DNA from: Lindgomyces ingoldianus
Lineage: Eukaryota; Ascomycota; Dothideomycetes; Pleosporales; Lindgomycetaceae
Length of the DNA stretch: 64,000 bases
Reading direction: 5' to 3'
Assembly: GCF_010093535.1 (NCBI RefSeq)
Contig: NW_022985169.1
Span: 656,044 to 720,043 of the forward strand
Below are positions 11,352 through 21,739 of the stretch, piece after piece; position 1 is the stretch's first letter; every line of letters starts with the position of its first letter. The translations under genes and the position numbers were made by a program. A model generated the notes under the pieces. It ran no database searches. It had not been told where the DNA came from and worked only from the letters and a program-made list of their open reading frames with translations.

Positions 11352-12386
11352 TACGTTCTGCAGATTATCTTTGAATGTACTCTAATCAATTAGAAGTGCT
11401 TCCAGCCAGCAAATATACAATGTTTTACTGGAGATGAGATTAACACGCTTCGTAGACACACGGTGGAGATTTTTCTAAACTCTATATGTCTTTGAAGACG
11501 CATTAGGCCGTGTATATCTGATCCCATCTAAATTCAACTTTGACTTAATACGCATATAAGATGCAGCAATTTAATAAGTGTCTAAAGTTATAGGCTTCCA
11601 CAAACATCAACACCTATAGACAGTCTGCTTCCGTGTTAGACAAAGGCCCCGCACAAGACATGCAGGCCAACGCCCAGCAGACCGGGGCCCGGATGTACAA
11701 AAGCCAAAATGACTCTGCAATAGCTAAGGAAGCAACATGTGATTAGTTAATACTAAGCAAACACTCCAGTATTGGTTATAGACGTATATCAGGATGCGTG
11801 TTGAGAGGACGAACATCTAGGCAGCCGAGCCAGTTCTGTGTAGGCTACCATACAGTCAGCGAACGCCTATACACCTACTCGCCCAAGTCTTATTATAGAC
11901 TCCATACAACGCAAGCCATGCAAGTGGAGGATCTGCCCAATGAACTCAGATTAGCCACACTACATGATGATACCAAATGCACTGCCAAGTGACTGACATA
12001 AGGCTGCCAGAGGATCGGCGGTAGATGACAAACTAAACTAGACTGGCAATCTTACCCTTCTTCTCCATTGACCCGTCGAGACTTTCGAATACGACCGTCG
12101 AGATATCCGCAATCCTCTCATACTTCCCATCTTCCTTTTCGACGACAATATCTTAGTAACAAGTGTAGAGAGCAGGAGTGATGTCTATAAACGAGATTTT
12201 TCACCCTGTTTGTGTCAATGCTTTAAGCTTCCTAGCCAGTAAAATGGTTGCCTTACCCTTTATGGGCATGGTAACGCTTCCAACAAGTAGTGAAGCATAA
12301 TTGTTTTGTAAGGGGAAAATCTTAAGAATGCTGTAATCATTAATTGCATCATACATTTCTCAGATGCGCAAGACCAGTGACTCATC
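11352..12386. other. Intergenic, with a possible coding relic
   Basis: No intact gene. On the minus strand, about 12,260-12,035 reads ISFIDITPALYTCY, a stop, then DIVVEKEDGKYERIADIS and on to a stop. It looks like the C-terminal part of a conserved protein with one nonsense change, but I do not recognise the family. A 64-codon frame at 11,798-11,992 has no visible support. Confidence 0.35.
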
Positions 12387-12986
12387 TTAGCAACAGACGC
12401 GAGTCAAACTATGTACCCATGAATTCACTTCTAATGCTGTCCAAAACTGCAGTACTCGAAGATGAGAGTACTGTGTTTCTTTCAGGGCCGCAGGAAATTC
12501 CTCCCTCTGCTTCAAATGCGTCCCAATCATGTACAAGAAAAGGTTCTCATCCTTATCCAACGCAAACTGCTTTGCAAGCGTCTCCCAATTCCCATTCCAT
12601 AGTTTCTTCCAAAAGACAATGCGGCCAAGGGTGCGGCAGAATAACCTCCACAATGTGAACAGCAGGCCGTAATCAAGCCATATCAGCGTGTCGGCTCGGC
12701 CCCAGGCTATCTCCCGGACAACTTTGTAGTTGCCATCGGCGATCCAGTAGCCGTTAACAGGGAGAGCATCGCCAACGCGTTGTCGCATCATGGGTGCGTT
12801 GAGCTGGGTCCAGTCGGGCTGCCAATGGATGGCGTCAATCTCGACGTGTTTCAGCGAAAGAATCTGGGCGAGCTGCCTACTAAGTGTTGTCTTTCCAGAG
12901 CCGGGTTTACCAACAATGACAATTCTTTGGTAATCCATTCTGGGTGGGGGTGGAGATGAACGGCAGATCGGTGTTGGGATGTCCAC
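12387..12986 (-). CDS. P-loop kinase-like protein (FlaR/adenylate-kinase-like AAA family)
   Basis: An intact 199-residue single-exon frame. A Walker A loop GKPGSGKTT lies at residues 26-34, followed by the pattern of bacterial DNA-topology-modulation (FlaR) type kinases: VEIDAIHWQPDW, then WIADGNYK, DTLIWLDY and a C-terminal HLRVLQFW motif. Members are predicted small nucleotide-binding phosphotransferases, and the substrate is not established. Translation may begin at Met17 (12,938), which places the P-loop at the usual distance from the N-terminus and drops a Pro-rich leader. The bacterial look and lack of introns are compatible with old horizontal transfer, which is inference. It lies between relics and has no operon-like partner. 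Confidence 0.8.
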   Translation of the reverse strand: MDIPTPICRSSPPPPRMDYQRIVIVGKPGSGKTTLSRQLAQILSLKHVEIDAIHWQPDWTQLNAPMMRQRVGDALPVNGYWIADGNYKVVREIAWGRADTLIWLDYGLLFTLWRLFCRTLGRIVFWKKLWNGNWETLAKQFALDKDENLFLYMIGTHLKQREEFPAALKETQYSHLRVLQFWTALEVNSWVHSLTRVCC

Positions 12987-12990
12987 TTGA

Positions 12991-13008
12991 TTGATTGATT
13001 GATTGATT
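12991..13008. repeat. (GATT)n microsatellite
   Basis: About four and a half GATT units directly upstream of the P-loop kinase-like gene, in its presumed promoter. Confidence 0.8.
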
Positions 13009-13305
13009 CCTACACGGTTGCAGCCACGATCTCTCCGCAGCTATGCCCGGTTAGGCGGGCTTGGCGGACAGCCGACGTGTCCCGGATCATTGCTGATCCG
13101 CTCCGCCCCGCTTCATCCTGCAAAAACAAGACCAGCTGTCCCCAAGGACCTACCTCTTCTCCCTCAATCATTATCTAAATATGCTGGCGGGCCCATCTAG
13201 ATAAGTCGTTCTGATACTAATGCAAACCATTTTCTAGGCTTCGTAGAGGTTCTTCACCTCGTTCGTCGCGTCTGCATACCTACAGTCTCCCCCCAGCGCT
13301 TGGCT

Positions 13306-14232
13306 TCATCTACGCGTCTGCGATCCCGACTTGCCAAGGATCTGCGTCTGTTCCATATACTCGATGGCTTTGGTGGCTAGTTGTGGCTTATTGAAGATGG
13401 TCCGGAGGTTATGTCGTCCTGGGCGGTCGCCGAATATCCTGTTCCGAAGGTCGTTGTCCGTCCTGCAGTGGAGCAGAACGTGGGCTACTGCTTGTCTGAT
13501 CGCTCCGCATTCACACATTCGCATCGGGAGTTAGTTATATCTAGCACTTTGCGGCTGAAGAGGAAGTCTTTCAGTCCAATCTTTTCAGTCCTCAGCTGCA
13601 CGAGGAGGGCACTGTCCCGCTTTTTTGAGGCCTTTGTGTAGCTTGAGTACTCGTTTTGTGGGAACCGGTGTGTTCCTGAACGTGGCTCGGCCTTTTGTCT
13701 CTTTCCGCCACTTTGCACTCCATGCTACCTCTGCTTGCTGTTTGCACCTCCTTTTCAGCGAATGTAGGCTCCTGTCCGTCCTTCGGCCTTGCTGACTGAC
13801 CATATGGCGGCCTAGTTGTCTGTGTAGATCGCGACGTTGTGTCTGCTTCCGTTCCGATCTGCGTACTTTTGTGCTATCTGCAGCGCTAGGTTGATTCCAT
13901 ACAGCTCTGCTGCATATACTGTGGACGTCGTGGACAGCCCAGGATAGGCGCTGCACGTCTGCTGTGTGTGCGGGCACACTGCAGCGGCACCAATTCCATC
14001 ATCCATTCCGCTTCCGTCTGTGTAGATACTGAGGTCTTGATCCGTCGCAGTCTCCCTGTCGTGTCGCTCCCGTGCTGTCTCGTTATGTTTGTCTATGTAG
14101 GTCTTTGGCCCCTGCTGCCAGGGGGGTATGATGAATGGAGGAATTGGTTCCTGCGTTGTGAGGTTCTGTCCCCATTTGTCTCTCATCTCGCTGTAGATTC
14201 TCTGCCAGGAGCCTTTGCTAGAACGTAGTGCA
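13306..14232 (-). pseudogene. Tad-type LINE relic: RNase H and C-terminal zinc knuckle
   Basis: Minus strand, in three frames. 14,186-13,812 carries an RNase H domain (LSIYTDGSGMDDGIGAAAV, then STVYAAELYGINLALQIA and IYTDN). A shifted piece with KAEGRTGAY follows. Then comes a C-terminal segment with CECGAIRQAVAHVLLHC, the Cys-His knuckle found after RNase H in Tad/I-clade non-LTR elements. Part of the RNase H 3' half (the His/Asp-containing end) is missing, and endonuclease and RT are absent upstream of 14,232. It is a 5'-truncated, frameshifted retroposon. Confidence 0.8.
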
Positions 14233-14526
14233 ACTTTCCAGGGCGTTATATCATGTCGAAAGCATCAGCTCACGGCGAGACGGTCGGGCCTGAACAAAGG
14301 TGCGCGCTCGAGTCTGCGGTAGGCTTGATAATTACATACATAGTTAAGTTGTTGAAAAAGCGACAAATACGCCAACAAAGGGAACTGACCTTCAAAACAT
14401 AAAAGTCCAACCTATAAAATTCTGCGAGAGCTTGCTTTCTTGCAAATGGGCTTCGTTAAATAGGCGCGATTGCGCTACCTATACACTTCGTTTACCTGTA
14501 TAGCGTTTGACCGTGGAAATGCTTAC
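14233..14526. other. Intergenic
   Basis: About 290 bp with no coding or structural signal that I can support. Confidence 0.4.
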
Positions 14527-14705
14527 TGTCGCGTATACTGAGAGCCTTGGCTGGGGCTCAGAGCCTGGGACGCGGCTCGGGATCTGGAGATATTATGTTC
14601 CGAAGCTCAGTGTATATAAGGAGAGCCTCCAGCTCTCTTAGATAGCAGGAGTCACTTCATCCGATCTTCTGAACAGCTACTGCCAGGCTATTTTATCCAG
14701 GTCTC
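14527..14705 (+). repeat. LTR-like repeat family L2, copy 1
   Basis: Starts TGTCGCGTATACTGAGAGCC, contains a TATA-like GTATATAAGG, and is matched in the same orientation at 19,511-19,685 with about 80-85% identity by eye. The TG start, TATA box and dispersed direct copies suggest a solo or truncated LTR. The 3' boundary is approximate and no target duplication was found. Confidence 0.55.
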
Positions 14706-14747
14706 CCACAGGCTTGGGTAATGATTTATCGACCCACATCCTCCTTA

Positions 14748-14880
14748 CGCGAAATCGGTTTAGTGGCAACATAATTAGTGGTACTTACAAGCTGACAATT
14801 GATACATAAGATACTTCGGCTCGCCACTAGCAGGGAGGATGGCCAAACCGGACTGGCCACAGGGTTGCCCTGCGGCCCAT
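14748..14880 (-). repeat. Dispersed repeat family R1, copy C (partial)
   Basis: TTTAGTGGCAACATAATTAG and the following GCTCGCCACTAGCAGGGAGG are the inverse of the inner end of copy A (about 10,080-10,180). The outer part of R1 is absent here. Confidence 0.6.
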
Positions 14881-15247
14881 TGATTTTTTCGTGGATGAGG
14901 GAGACATGTAATTATGTCCGTGGGTATGTTGCTATGGTCGATATTGGTCATGGGGGTTGCGCCGCGCTAAGACGTTTCCGAACATGGCCCCAGCCCTACC
15001 CGATCGGATCTTGGAGAACCTATAAGAGGAGTAGTTGCTGACATAGAACATTCTAGAATATGCACAGCCACTAGTTGTCAAGTTACTCGTTCAAGAATAT
15101 TTTTGTTAATGGCAGAAAGTAAAAATCAAACTAGCAGTTGTGTAAGAGATGATTAGAATTTCTTTAGAGGGTAGCAGCTAGTCTCTCGTGGTGATGCCTG
15201 CAGATCAGCATTGATAAGAAACTCGTCAGCGACTCGAACACCTCGGA

Positions 15248-16433
15248 ATGAAAATGAAAATGAATAACCTCTTAACAACTATAAAACCCCTGACACTTGC
15301 AGAGGCCTTAACATGTATGAAAGCAAGTATGCCTAGCATAGTTCGAAGACCTCGCCAGCACGTCACGCTCCGGCCATCGGAACGGAACCGAGACCCAGTG
15401 CGCCAGCCAGGAACTCGACTAACATACCAGCAACGCTGTCGTATCTTCACGCTCTCCGAGCTGCCTCACTGGTCATCAGAAACAATCGCTGCAGCCATGG
15501 GGCTGCCGCGGACGACTGTCCAGTCTGTGCTCGAATCCAAAGTCGAAGCTCCTCAAAAGCAAGTGGGCAGAAAGCGTGCTATTACGGACAAGATCCGGAA
15601 GACGCCTTGTTGCTCGTGCTACCCTCGACGCTGCTCATCGCCGCATGAAGTACGAGGAGATCGCTCGATTGGAAGGCGTACAAGCCGGTCGCAAAGCCCT
15701 GCTGGCAGCCTTCAAGATGGAGTCATACGGGCGCCGTGTAGCGACTGCGAAACCTCTACTCACCGAATCACAGAAGCAGGTGCGCCTGGCATGGGCTACC
15801 GAGCACCTCAGCTGGAAACCAGAGCAGTGGGCTCGCGTCATCTGGACCGACGAGTGCTCCTTCTTGACCGAAGGCTTTGGACGGGTGTACGTCACTCGTC
15901 GGCCAGAAGAGAAGTATGAGCAGGCTTGCTGTGTTCCGAAGTTTCGAACTTACTCGTCATGGACCATTCACGGAAGCATCTCGACGTTTAGCAAAGGACC
16001 AATAGTAGTGGTTGAGAAGGAATGGGGCCGACTAACCGGCAAAGTGCATAGGGAAAGGGTTCTTCCTTGGGTATACTATTTCATGGACTTGGTAGCACAA
16101 CACCCGGAGAACCGTTCGAGGCATGCTATTCTGATGGAAGATAATGCTTCTCCACACACTGCTAAGCTTACCAAACAGCTTCACGATACCAATGGCATTG
16201 AGAAGATGAGCTGGCCTGCTAACTCTCCAGATTTGAACCCGATTGAGAATGTATGGCGGATGTTGAAACAGAGGGTAGCTAAGAGGTCTCCGCGAACCCT
16301 TGCAGAACTGCGGCAATGCATTGGAAAAGAGTGGACAGCACTGGAGCTGTGCGATTTTGTGAAATACATTGAGAATATGAATGAACGCTGCCAAGCGGTA
16401 GTAGACGCTAGAGGAGGACATACAAGATGGTGA
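15248..16433 (+). mobile_element. Tc1/mariner transposase with one frameshift
   Basis: Two overlapping frames make one transposase. The first (from 15,248) holds the helix-turn-helix region (WSSETIAAAMGLPRTTVQSV, then GRKRAITDKIRK). At about 15,595-15,605 the frame changes by one base and the second continues RLVARATLDA through the catalytic domain to 16,433. The catalytic triad is complete: Asp in WTDECSF (about 15,849), Asp in MEDNASPHT, and Glu in NSPDLNPIENVW, with DD34E spacing. Composition matches the genes, not the AT-rich blocks, so RIP has not acted strongly. I could not define terminal inverted repeats. A single indel, or programmed frameshifting, separates it from an active copy; loss of function is more likely. 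Confidence 0.85.
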
Positions 16434-16854
16434 AGATGCAGATAAGAACGTAATTTGTATGTAAGGGAAAATAGATAAGCTGCCTAATCGTCTACCACAG
16501 GTATTCAAAATTTGACTTACTAACCAAGAGGGTGATGGATTTTTCCAATGTGGGAGAAAGAGTCAAATGTGTAGTTGCGATGAAGTGTGGCGGCACCAAG
16601 TCGCTCCGGATACAGTATCAACCCTACCCAGGGTTGATCAAATGTCAGTGAGATCCACGATCGTCCGAAATAAGATCCGCTGAGGCACAGCCGAAGACTT
16701 TAATGTGCCCGGCGTCAACTCTGGAATTAGTACATTATTTGCCACCTCCTTGGCGATCATGCGATAATTCAATTGTTGTGATTCGGCAATTGGGTCAAAA
16801 GCCGCCGCCACGAGTAATGATACGCAACGTGCTGTTAGTCTAACGAGCTGTCAA
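16434..16854. other. Intergenic
   Basis: Between the transposase and the 3' end of the PD-(D/E)XK-like gene. No feature supported; it should contain the transposon's right end. Confidence 0.4.
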
Positions 16855-18075
16855 TTACGTATCTCTGTAGTTAAGATCATGGTCTGCAACACGCTTCACT
16901 GCTCGCTCCTCCTCCGCCTTATATTTTGCCTCATCATCAGAAACCATCGTCTCTGGTAGTGTTTCCGATCGTTTGCGCTTCTTCACTTCAGGGAGGATCG
17001 AGTGTTTGATGAGTGTCCTCTGTCCTCGCAATTTGGCTTCTGCTGCAGCAAGATATTGACAAAGATCCTGGCCGGATACAGTGACATTCAGTCCTTCAAT
17101 ATGGATCACGTCCCCTGTAAGTTCCTCACAAGCAAAGTCAGCCAGTTGAAGTTGTATGCCTGGGTGATCCGTAGAGTTGCCTCCTTCGTCGCGAAACGCA
17201 TGCGATGTGTTAGTAACCAAAGACATGAGATGTCCGATTAAGTGAGTGCTCACTTCATCTGCAACTTCATTGACAACTCGTAGCTCAACTCCATCATCCG
17301 TGTTGAAGATTCGAGACCGCCATACCGACAAAGTGGCCTCGCGCGACTCTCGACTCCCGTATTCGATATCAAGACCTACCACAACTCGCACGCTCGCGTC
17401 TGAGTCCAGAAGGTAGTCTTCAGCTAACCGGCCCAGCCTCTTCTTCTTCTGTGAATATGCCACTTCAATCACAACCCCAGGGTATTGCGCATCTTCGTGC
17501 GAAAAAGACGCGTCCGGCTCGTGTTTCGAAATTCTGCCGGATGCAGTATTGTGGACTGGAAAGTGTACTTCCGTAGAACGAGCTGGGTACACCTTCTCAG
17601 CAAATCTTGCTGCGGCACCAAGACCGTCACGAATCGATTTCAGCTGGCTGAATATGGCATCTTCAATGCGAGCCACGAACAATTCGTGTACGGCCGTAGG
17701 TATGCGGACGACCAAACAATCACTTTCTGTGCTGTAATCATACCTGCCATATCTCTATTGTCAGCAGCCATCAATAACATTTTGGCAACGCACGCACCGT
17801 ATCTTGTCTTTGACGTATCCCGACAGGTCCTCGTCCTGCTCCAGTTGACGCTCTATCTCATCGTACTCTCCTGCCGAGAGCTGAAACTCAGTCCACGGCT
17901 CTCGCTTGGCGTGCCTTCCAGCCCGGATCTCTTTGAAAAGCGCGATAACTCTAGGGGCATGCGCGAAAAGCTTCTCGTCGGTCGGCGGCGGCGTTAGAGG
18001 ATGGGCTGCGAAACTCGAAGGCGGTGTGATGTGTGAGTCCTTTGTTATAGAGGCGTGCGACGAGAACATGGCCAT
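16855..18075 (-). CDS. Fungal PD-(D/E)XK-like protein, 388 aa, two exons
   Basis: Exons 18,075-17,798 and 17,743-16,855 (minus) are joined over a 54-bp intron (GTGCGT...GGCAG, branch GCTGAC), giving 388 residues with an uninterrupted frame. The N-terminal part (TPPPTDEKLF, then LFKEIRAGRHAKREPWTEFQ and EIERQLEQDEDL) and core match a fungus-specific multi-copy family. The core HEPDASF (Asp at about 170) and YPGVVIEVAYSQKKKR (Glu at about 186) fit the D...ExX arrangement of restriction-endonuclease-fold proteins, although the usual Lys is not in the canonical place. A basic KKRKRSE segment near the C-terminus could be a nuclear signal. Function unknown; nuclease activity is inferred from motif shape only. 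Start chosen at MAMFSSHAS; an upstream Met at 18,168 is in frame. Confidence 0.8.
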
Positions 18076-18489
18076 AAGCCGCACTGCATCGCGAAGTTGA
18101 TGATGGCCGTCGCGCAAACAGGACGTAGTTGGAGGATGGCGCGTTAGTTGACTCAGCAACGGCGCCAAGCATCCGTTGCTGCCGAGGCGAACTGATCGCC
18201 ACGCTTAGCCAATCACAACAACTAACAACATCCCCTGCTCCTGCCTCCGCATACAAGGAAGAGCCATCAATCTTCACAGCGAAAGGAAAACAGGAAAAAT
18301 GGCCCTAGACTGGGCAAGGTTGCCGCAGGGAGGATAACGCCAGGTCGGCCGGGGCCCTTCTGCGCGAGATTTGTTGCCATGGCCAGGCTGGCCATGGGCA
18401 CCCAGTTTGGGATCTCCGCCGTGGTTCCGATGCGAGGTTCCAGATTTCCACCACCCCAGATCAGATTAGACCAGATCGCAGTCTGTGCT

Positions 18490-19540
18490 CAACATCTCTT
18501 GGCGCTAGCCACTCTGCTCCATTATCGACTTCGAAGTGGCAACAACACCTAACCTCGACATCCCCTAATCTATTTCCAAAAAGCAGCACGATTGCAACAC
18601 CGTCGATATTAGTAATTCGAGAAGGAGATGACTACTCTTGTGAGGCAGATGCCCAATTGCCATACAAGCTTGTCAGAAACTTGGGACACAGTCACAGTGC
18701 TAATGTGGAGATGGTTGAAGATGTCAATACTGGAACCGTCTTTGCCCGCAAGGTGTTCCCGATATATGGATCCTGCAGTGAAAGAAAACACATTTTCGAT
18801 AACGAGATCAAGATCATACAACGCCTTGCGCCTCACCACCATGTCATTCGCGTCTTTGCCACCTATGTCGCCAAACGTGAAGTCGGGCTAATACTTTATC
18901 CAGTTGCTGATGGCGGGGACCTCGGGACCTTCCTGCAGGATTTCAAGGAAGCAAAAGCCGCCCAGTTAGTACAACCAGAGAAAACTAAAGTACTCGAATC
19001 TTCCTTTGGGTGTCTAGCTAGCGGTTTAGCATTCATGCATCGCCAAAAGATTCAACATAAGGACATAAAGCCTCAGAATATTCTGATCCATAAAGGTTCT
19101 ATAATCTATGCAGATTTCGGATACTCCCTTGATCATAGCGCAATTGGTCGAAGCACTACCACCGGCATGCCTCAAGCTTTTACAAGAAAATACTGTGCCC
19201 TAGAAGTGAGCAATTATAGCCCTCGAAATTCGAAATCGGACATATTCTCTCTTGGTTGTGTTTTCCTGGAGATCCTATTTGTCCTCTATAAGGAACTCGT
19301 TCCCCCAAGTCCTGGCAAATACTACTATGACAGTCTTAAAAATAGCCGATTGCGATCATCATTACAAGATTTGAATCATCTCAGGATGATCACCTTCGAT
19401 TTGCTCCACCCTCGGCCAGAGATCCGCTCTTCAGCAGGGTTCATCGTTCTTAAACCTAGGGGCTATAAAGCAGACCATTTCTGTGCTAAATGCAAAGCTG
19501 TTATGTTACCTGTCGCGTATACTAAGAGCCTTGGCTAGAG
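18490..19540 (+). pseudogene. Protein kinase gene truncated by LTR-like insertion
   Basis: An open frame runs from before 18,490 to 19,538 with a recognisable Ser/Thr-type kinase domain: LPYKLVRNLGHSHSANVEMV (glycine-loop region), FARKV, ENEIKII-like helix, HKDIKPQNILIH catalytic loop (HKD instead of HRD), ADFGYSL, then FTRKYCALEVS in place of APE and SKSDIFSLGCVF. No in-frame ATG precedes the domain; either an upstream exon exists or the 5' end is lost. The last codons (after about 19,510) are read from an LTR-like repeat, so the natural C-terminus is missing. Divergent from the PD-(D/E)XK-like gene. Confidence 0.75.
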
Positions 19541-19685
19541 CTCGGAGCCTGGTCTGCGGCTCGGGATTTGGAGATAGTTTGTTCCGATGCTCTGTGTATA
19601 GAAGGAGAGCTTTCAACTCTCTTAGCTAGAATGAGTCACTTTCATCTGATCATCTAAACAGCTATTGCCAAGCTATGTTCTCCTC
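19511..19685 (+). repeat. LTR-like repeat family L2, copy 2
   Basis: Starts TGTCGCGTATACTAAGAGCC at 19,511 inside the kinase frame and follows copy 1 (14,527-14,705) to about 19,685. G/A and C/T differences dominate. It supplies the stop codon of the kinase frame. Confidence 0.55.
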
Positions 19686-20720
19686 CGTGGGCGCTTCCGT
19701 CGCTCTATCCCTCACCAGCCCGCCCATAAAATGCAGCCAAGGTCTTCCACAACGACCTGGCTTCAGTAGTCCACCCAGAGCATTTCCGCTTGCAAACGGG
19801 AGTGTGCCGCCAGAGTTTGCGAACATCCCGTCAGGTGCAAACAATGCTACGGCGATTTCTGTGTGGTTCAATGCCATGATTTCAGATGTTAAGGGTGCGG
19901 CGGAGCCGAAGCCGACCGAAGCTCCGGCCGAGAGGAAAGTTGGTGTCCTTTAACAGGAGTGTGTCTCCAGAGGAGAAGATAGCGGCGGTTCTGGCTCTTA
20001 GAACCCCGCTCAAGAAGCTCTCTCTTAGCAACTTTACAAGTAGGAGGGCAAAACTTGCGCGAACGCGGTCCCCTACTGTTTGGGCCAACCCACTACTTGC
20101 ACGTACTTCATTTAGTGATATTAGGGATAGCGAAGACCATCAAATGCCTAATTCTCTTGGAGATGGGCTTGGTGTGTTGAAGGTCAGAGAGGGCCGGAAG
20201 AGACAAATCGGTATGCTTTGATTTGATTGTATGTATACATATCAATCACCCTCTTAAGCGCACTTTCGAGGCTACAAACCAACAACTCTGGGGCACCTAC
20301 CTTTAGCAGAGGGCTGATAAGCCTGGCAATGCTATAGAGGAAGTGCTTAAAGCTTCTAGTTCTACTCAGAGAAAAGACAAGCTAGCAGTTACGTGGCAGG
20401 TTTATGACGCATTTTGGCTACGAGATTACTGTCAGGGTTCACATGCGATCTGATTCAGCATTGATGTTTGAACGACTCGAACAGCAGATGTATTAGCTTC
20501 GTTAGGGTCGAGGCTAGGATCACACGGATGGGATCTGTTTGCGCTTGAGAAAAAGAGGCATTGAACATCTTGTCGCATTGGGCACATACCTAGATCATTC
20601 CGGCGATAAGAGTTGCGGTTGGAGCCAAGGGTTATCATGGAAGCACCAAGGCTCAGATTTCACAAGTCCTAGATATTGAACACTGAGGCAACTTTGTTCT
20701 ACATGTCCCATGTCTGGGTG
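19675..20720 (+). other. Degenerate coding-like region of unknown origin
   Basis: Two overlapping frames, 19,675-19,953 (Pro/Ser/Ala-rich) and 19,886-20,221 (Arg/Ser-rich, SPEEKIAAVLALRTPLKK), appear to continue each other through a one-base shift near 19,945. From about 20,400 to 20,700 more frame-like pieces follow (ADVLASLGSRLGSHGWDLF; LRLEPRVIMEAPRLRF), broken by stops. Its position after the L2 LTR suggests the body of that retroelement, but I recognise no gag, protease or RT motif. Confidence 0.35.
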
Positions 20721-20744
20721 TGGCCAGGAAGCGACGCATAGCTG

Positions 20745-21170
20745 CATAAGCAAGCTTATGATTAAATATCTTACGGTAACTAAGTAATCAGGCGCCAGAT
20801 GTCGCCACCACTCGCAGGGAGGATGGACGACCCGCTCCGGCCATAGGGTTGTGAGGTGGCGAATTCTGTAGATATTTTCAGAGAGTTAAGTTGGTTGACC
20901 GGAGGCATGGCCAAGGTTAAGTAGGGATCGCAAGGATGCAGGGCTGAGGCCAGGCCCGCCTGCCAAGACTCCGCACAGCCACAGGCCTAACAGTCATCAT
21001 AAATAAATTACACCGCGATAATTAAAAAGGTGCGGGGTCGCTTTTCACTAACCGGGATTAGTAATTACTTTAATTGGAAGTACCGACCCGCTTAGCGACC
21101 TTGCATGAATTTGCGCGCGACAGCAGACACAAAGCTGATTATAACTTGCTAGCACTAGAGTGGGGTTCTA
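20745..21170 (-). repeat. Dispersed repeat family R1, copy B
   Basis: Inverse of 9,735-10,180, including the shared GTTAGGCCTGTGGCTGTGCG block (read on the minus strand near 20,990-20,970) and the CTGTCGCGCGCAAATTCATG end near 21,120. Its right end overlaps the left arm of the foldback element. Confidence 0.7.
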
Positions 21171-21722
21171 AGGCTTAGATAAAACTCTTTTACAAGAATT
21201 TAGAGTAGTAAGGGCATAGAGGTGTTGCTGTAGGGAAGAAAGTCTAATACGCCACAGAAGGAGGCTCTGTGCGAATTAAGCCCAAAGGCGACGATGCGAA
21301 TGTAATTTAGAAATAGGCGGTATCCTAAATGTTTAAAATTAGCTATAGTACACAACTTATAAAGAAATATAGCAAAGCTTAATGTGCGCGCAGAGTTATA
21401 GTCGCGTGAAGTCGAGGTACCCCTCGTATTTTCCGGCACGGTGGGTTTTCCAGTACGCGGGGAGGGACGTTAATATAGCTATTTCCAAATATGCAGATGC
21501 CCTCGCATCTAAAAATTACGTTCGCGTTATCGTCCTCGCGCTGAATTCGCGCATAGGCTCTTTTTATAGCGGAGTAGACTTCCTTCCCAACAACATCAAT
21601 GTCAAGCTTTAATGGCTCTCCATGCTTATTAAAGGGGTTTATCTGAGCCTTAGAATTTTGCTAACATGCTGTAAAGTCATTATTGGCTGTATGTCTGCTG
21701 TCGCGGGCAAATTCATGCAAGG
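21099..21722. mobile_element. Foldback element with about 250-bp inverted arms
   Basis: Left terminus CCTTGCATGAATTTGCGCGC (21,099) and right terminus GCGGGCAAATTCATGCAAGG (21,722) are inverse. The inverse match continues inward in patches: the CAGCAGACA block, TTCTAAGGCTTAGATAAA, then a coding-like piece on each strand. The minus frame (21,439-21,200) reads NYIRIVAFGLNSHRASF, and the plus frame (21,382-21,612) reads NYVRVIVLALNSRIGSF. The same protein fragment is therefore present twice in inverted orientation, about 624 bp in all. It is probably a transposon derivative formed by inverted duplication. The source protein is not recognised. Confidence 0.75.
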
Positions 21723-21739
21723 GGAGTAGCTGCCACCCA

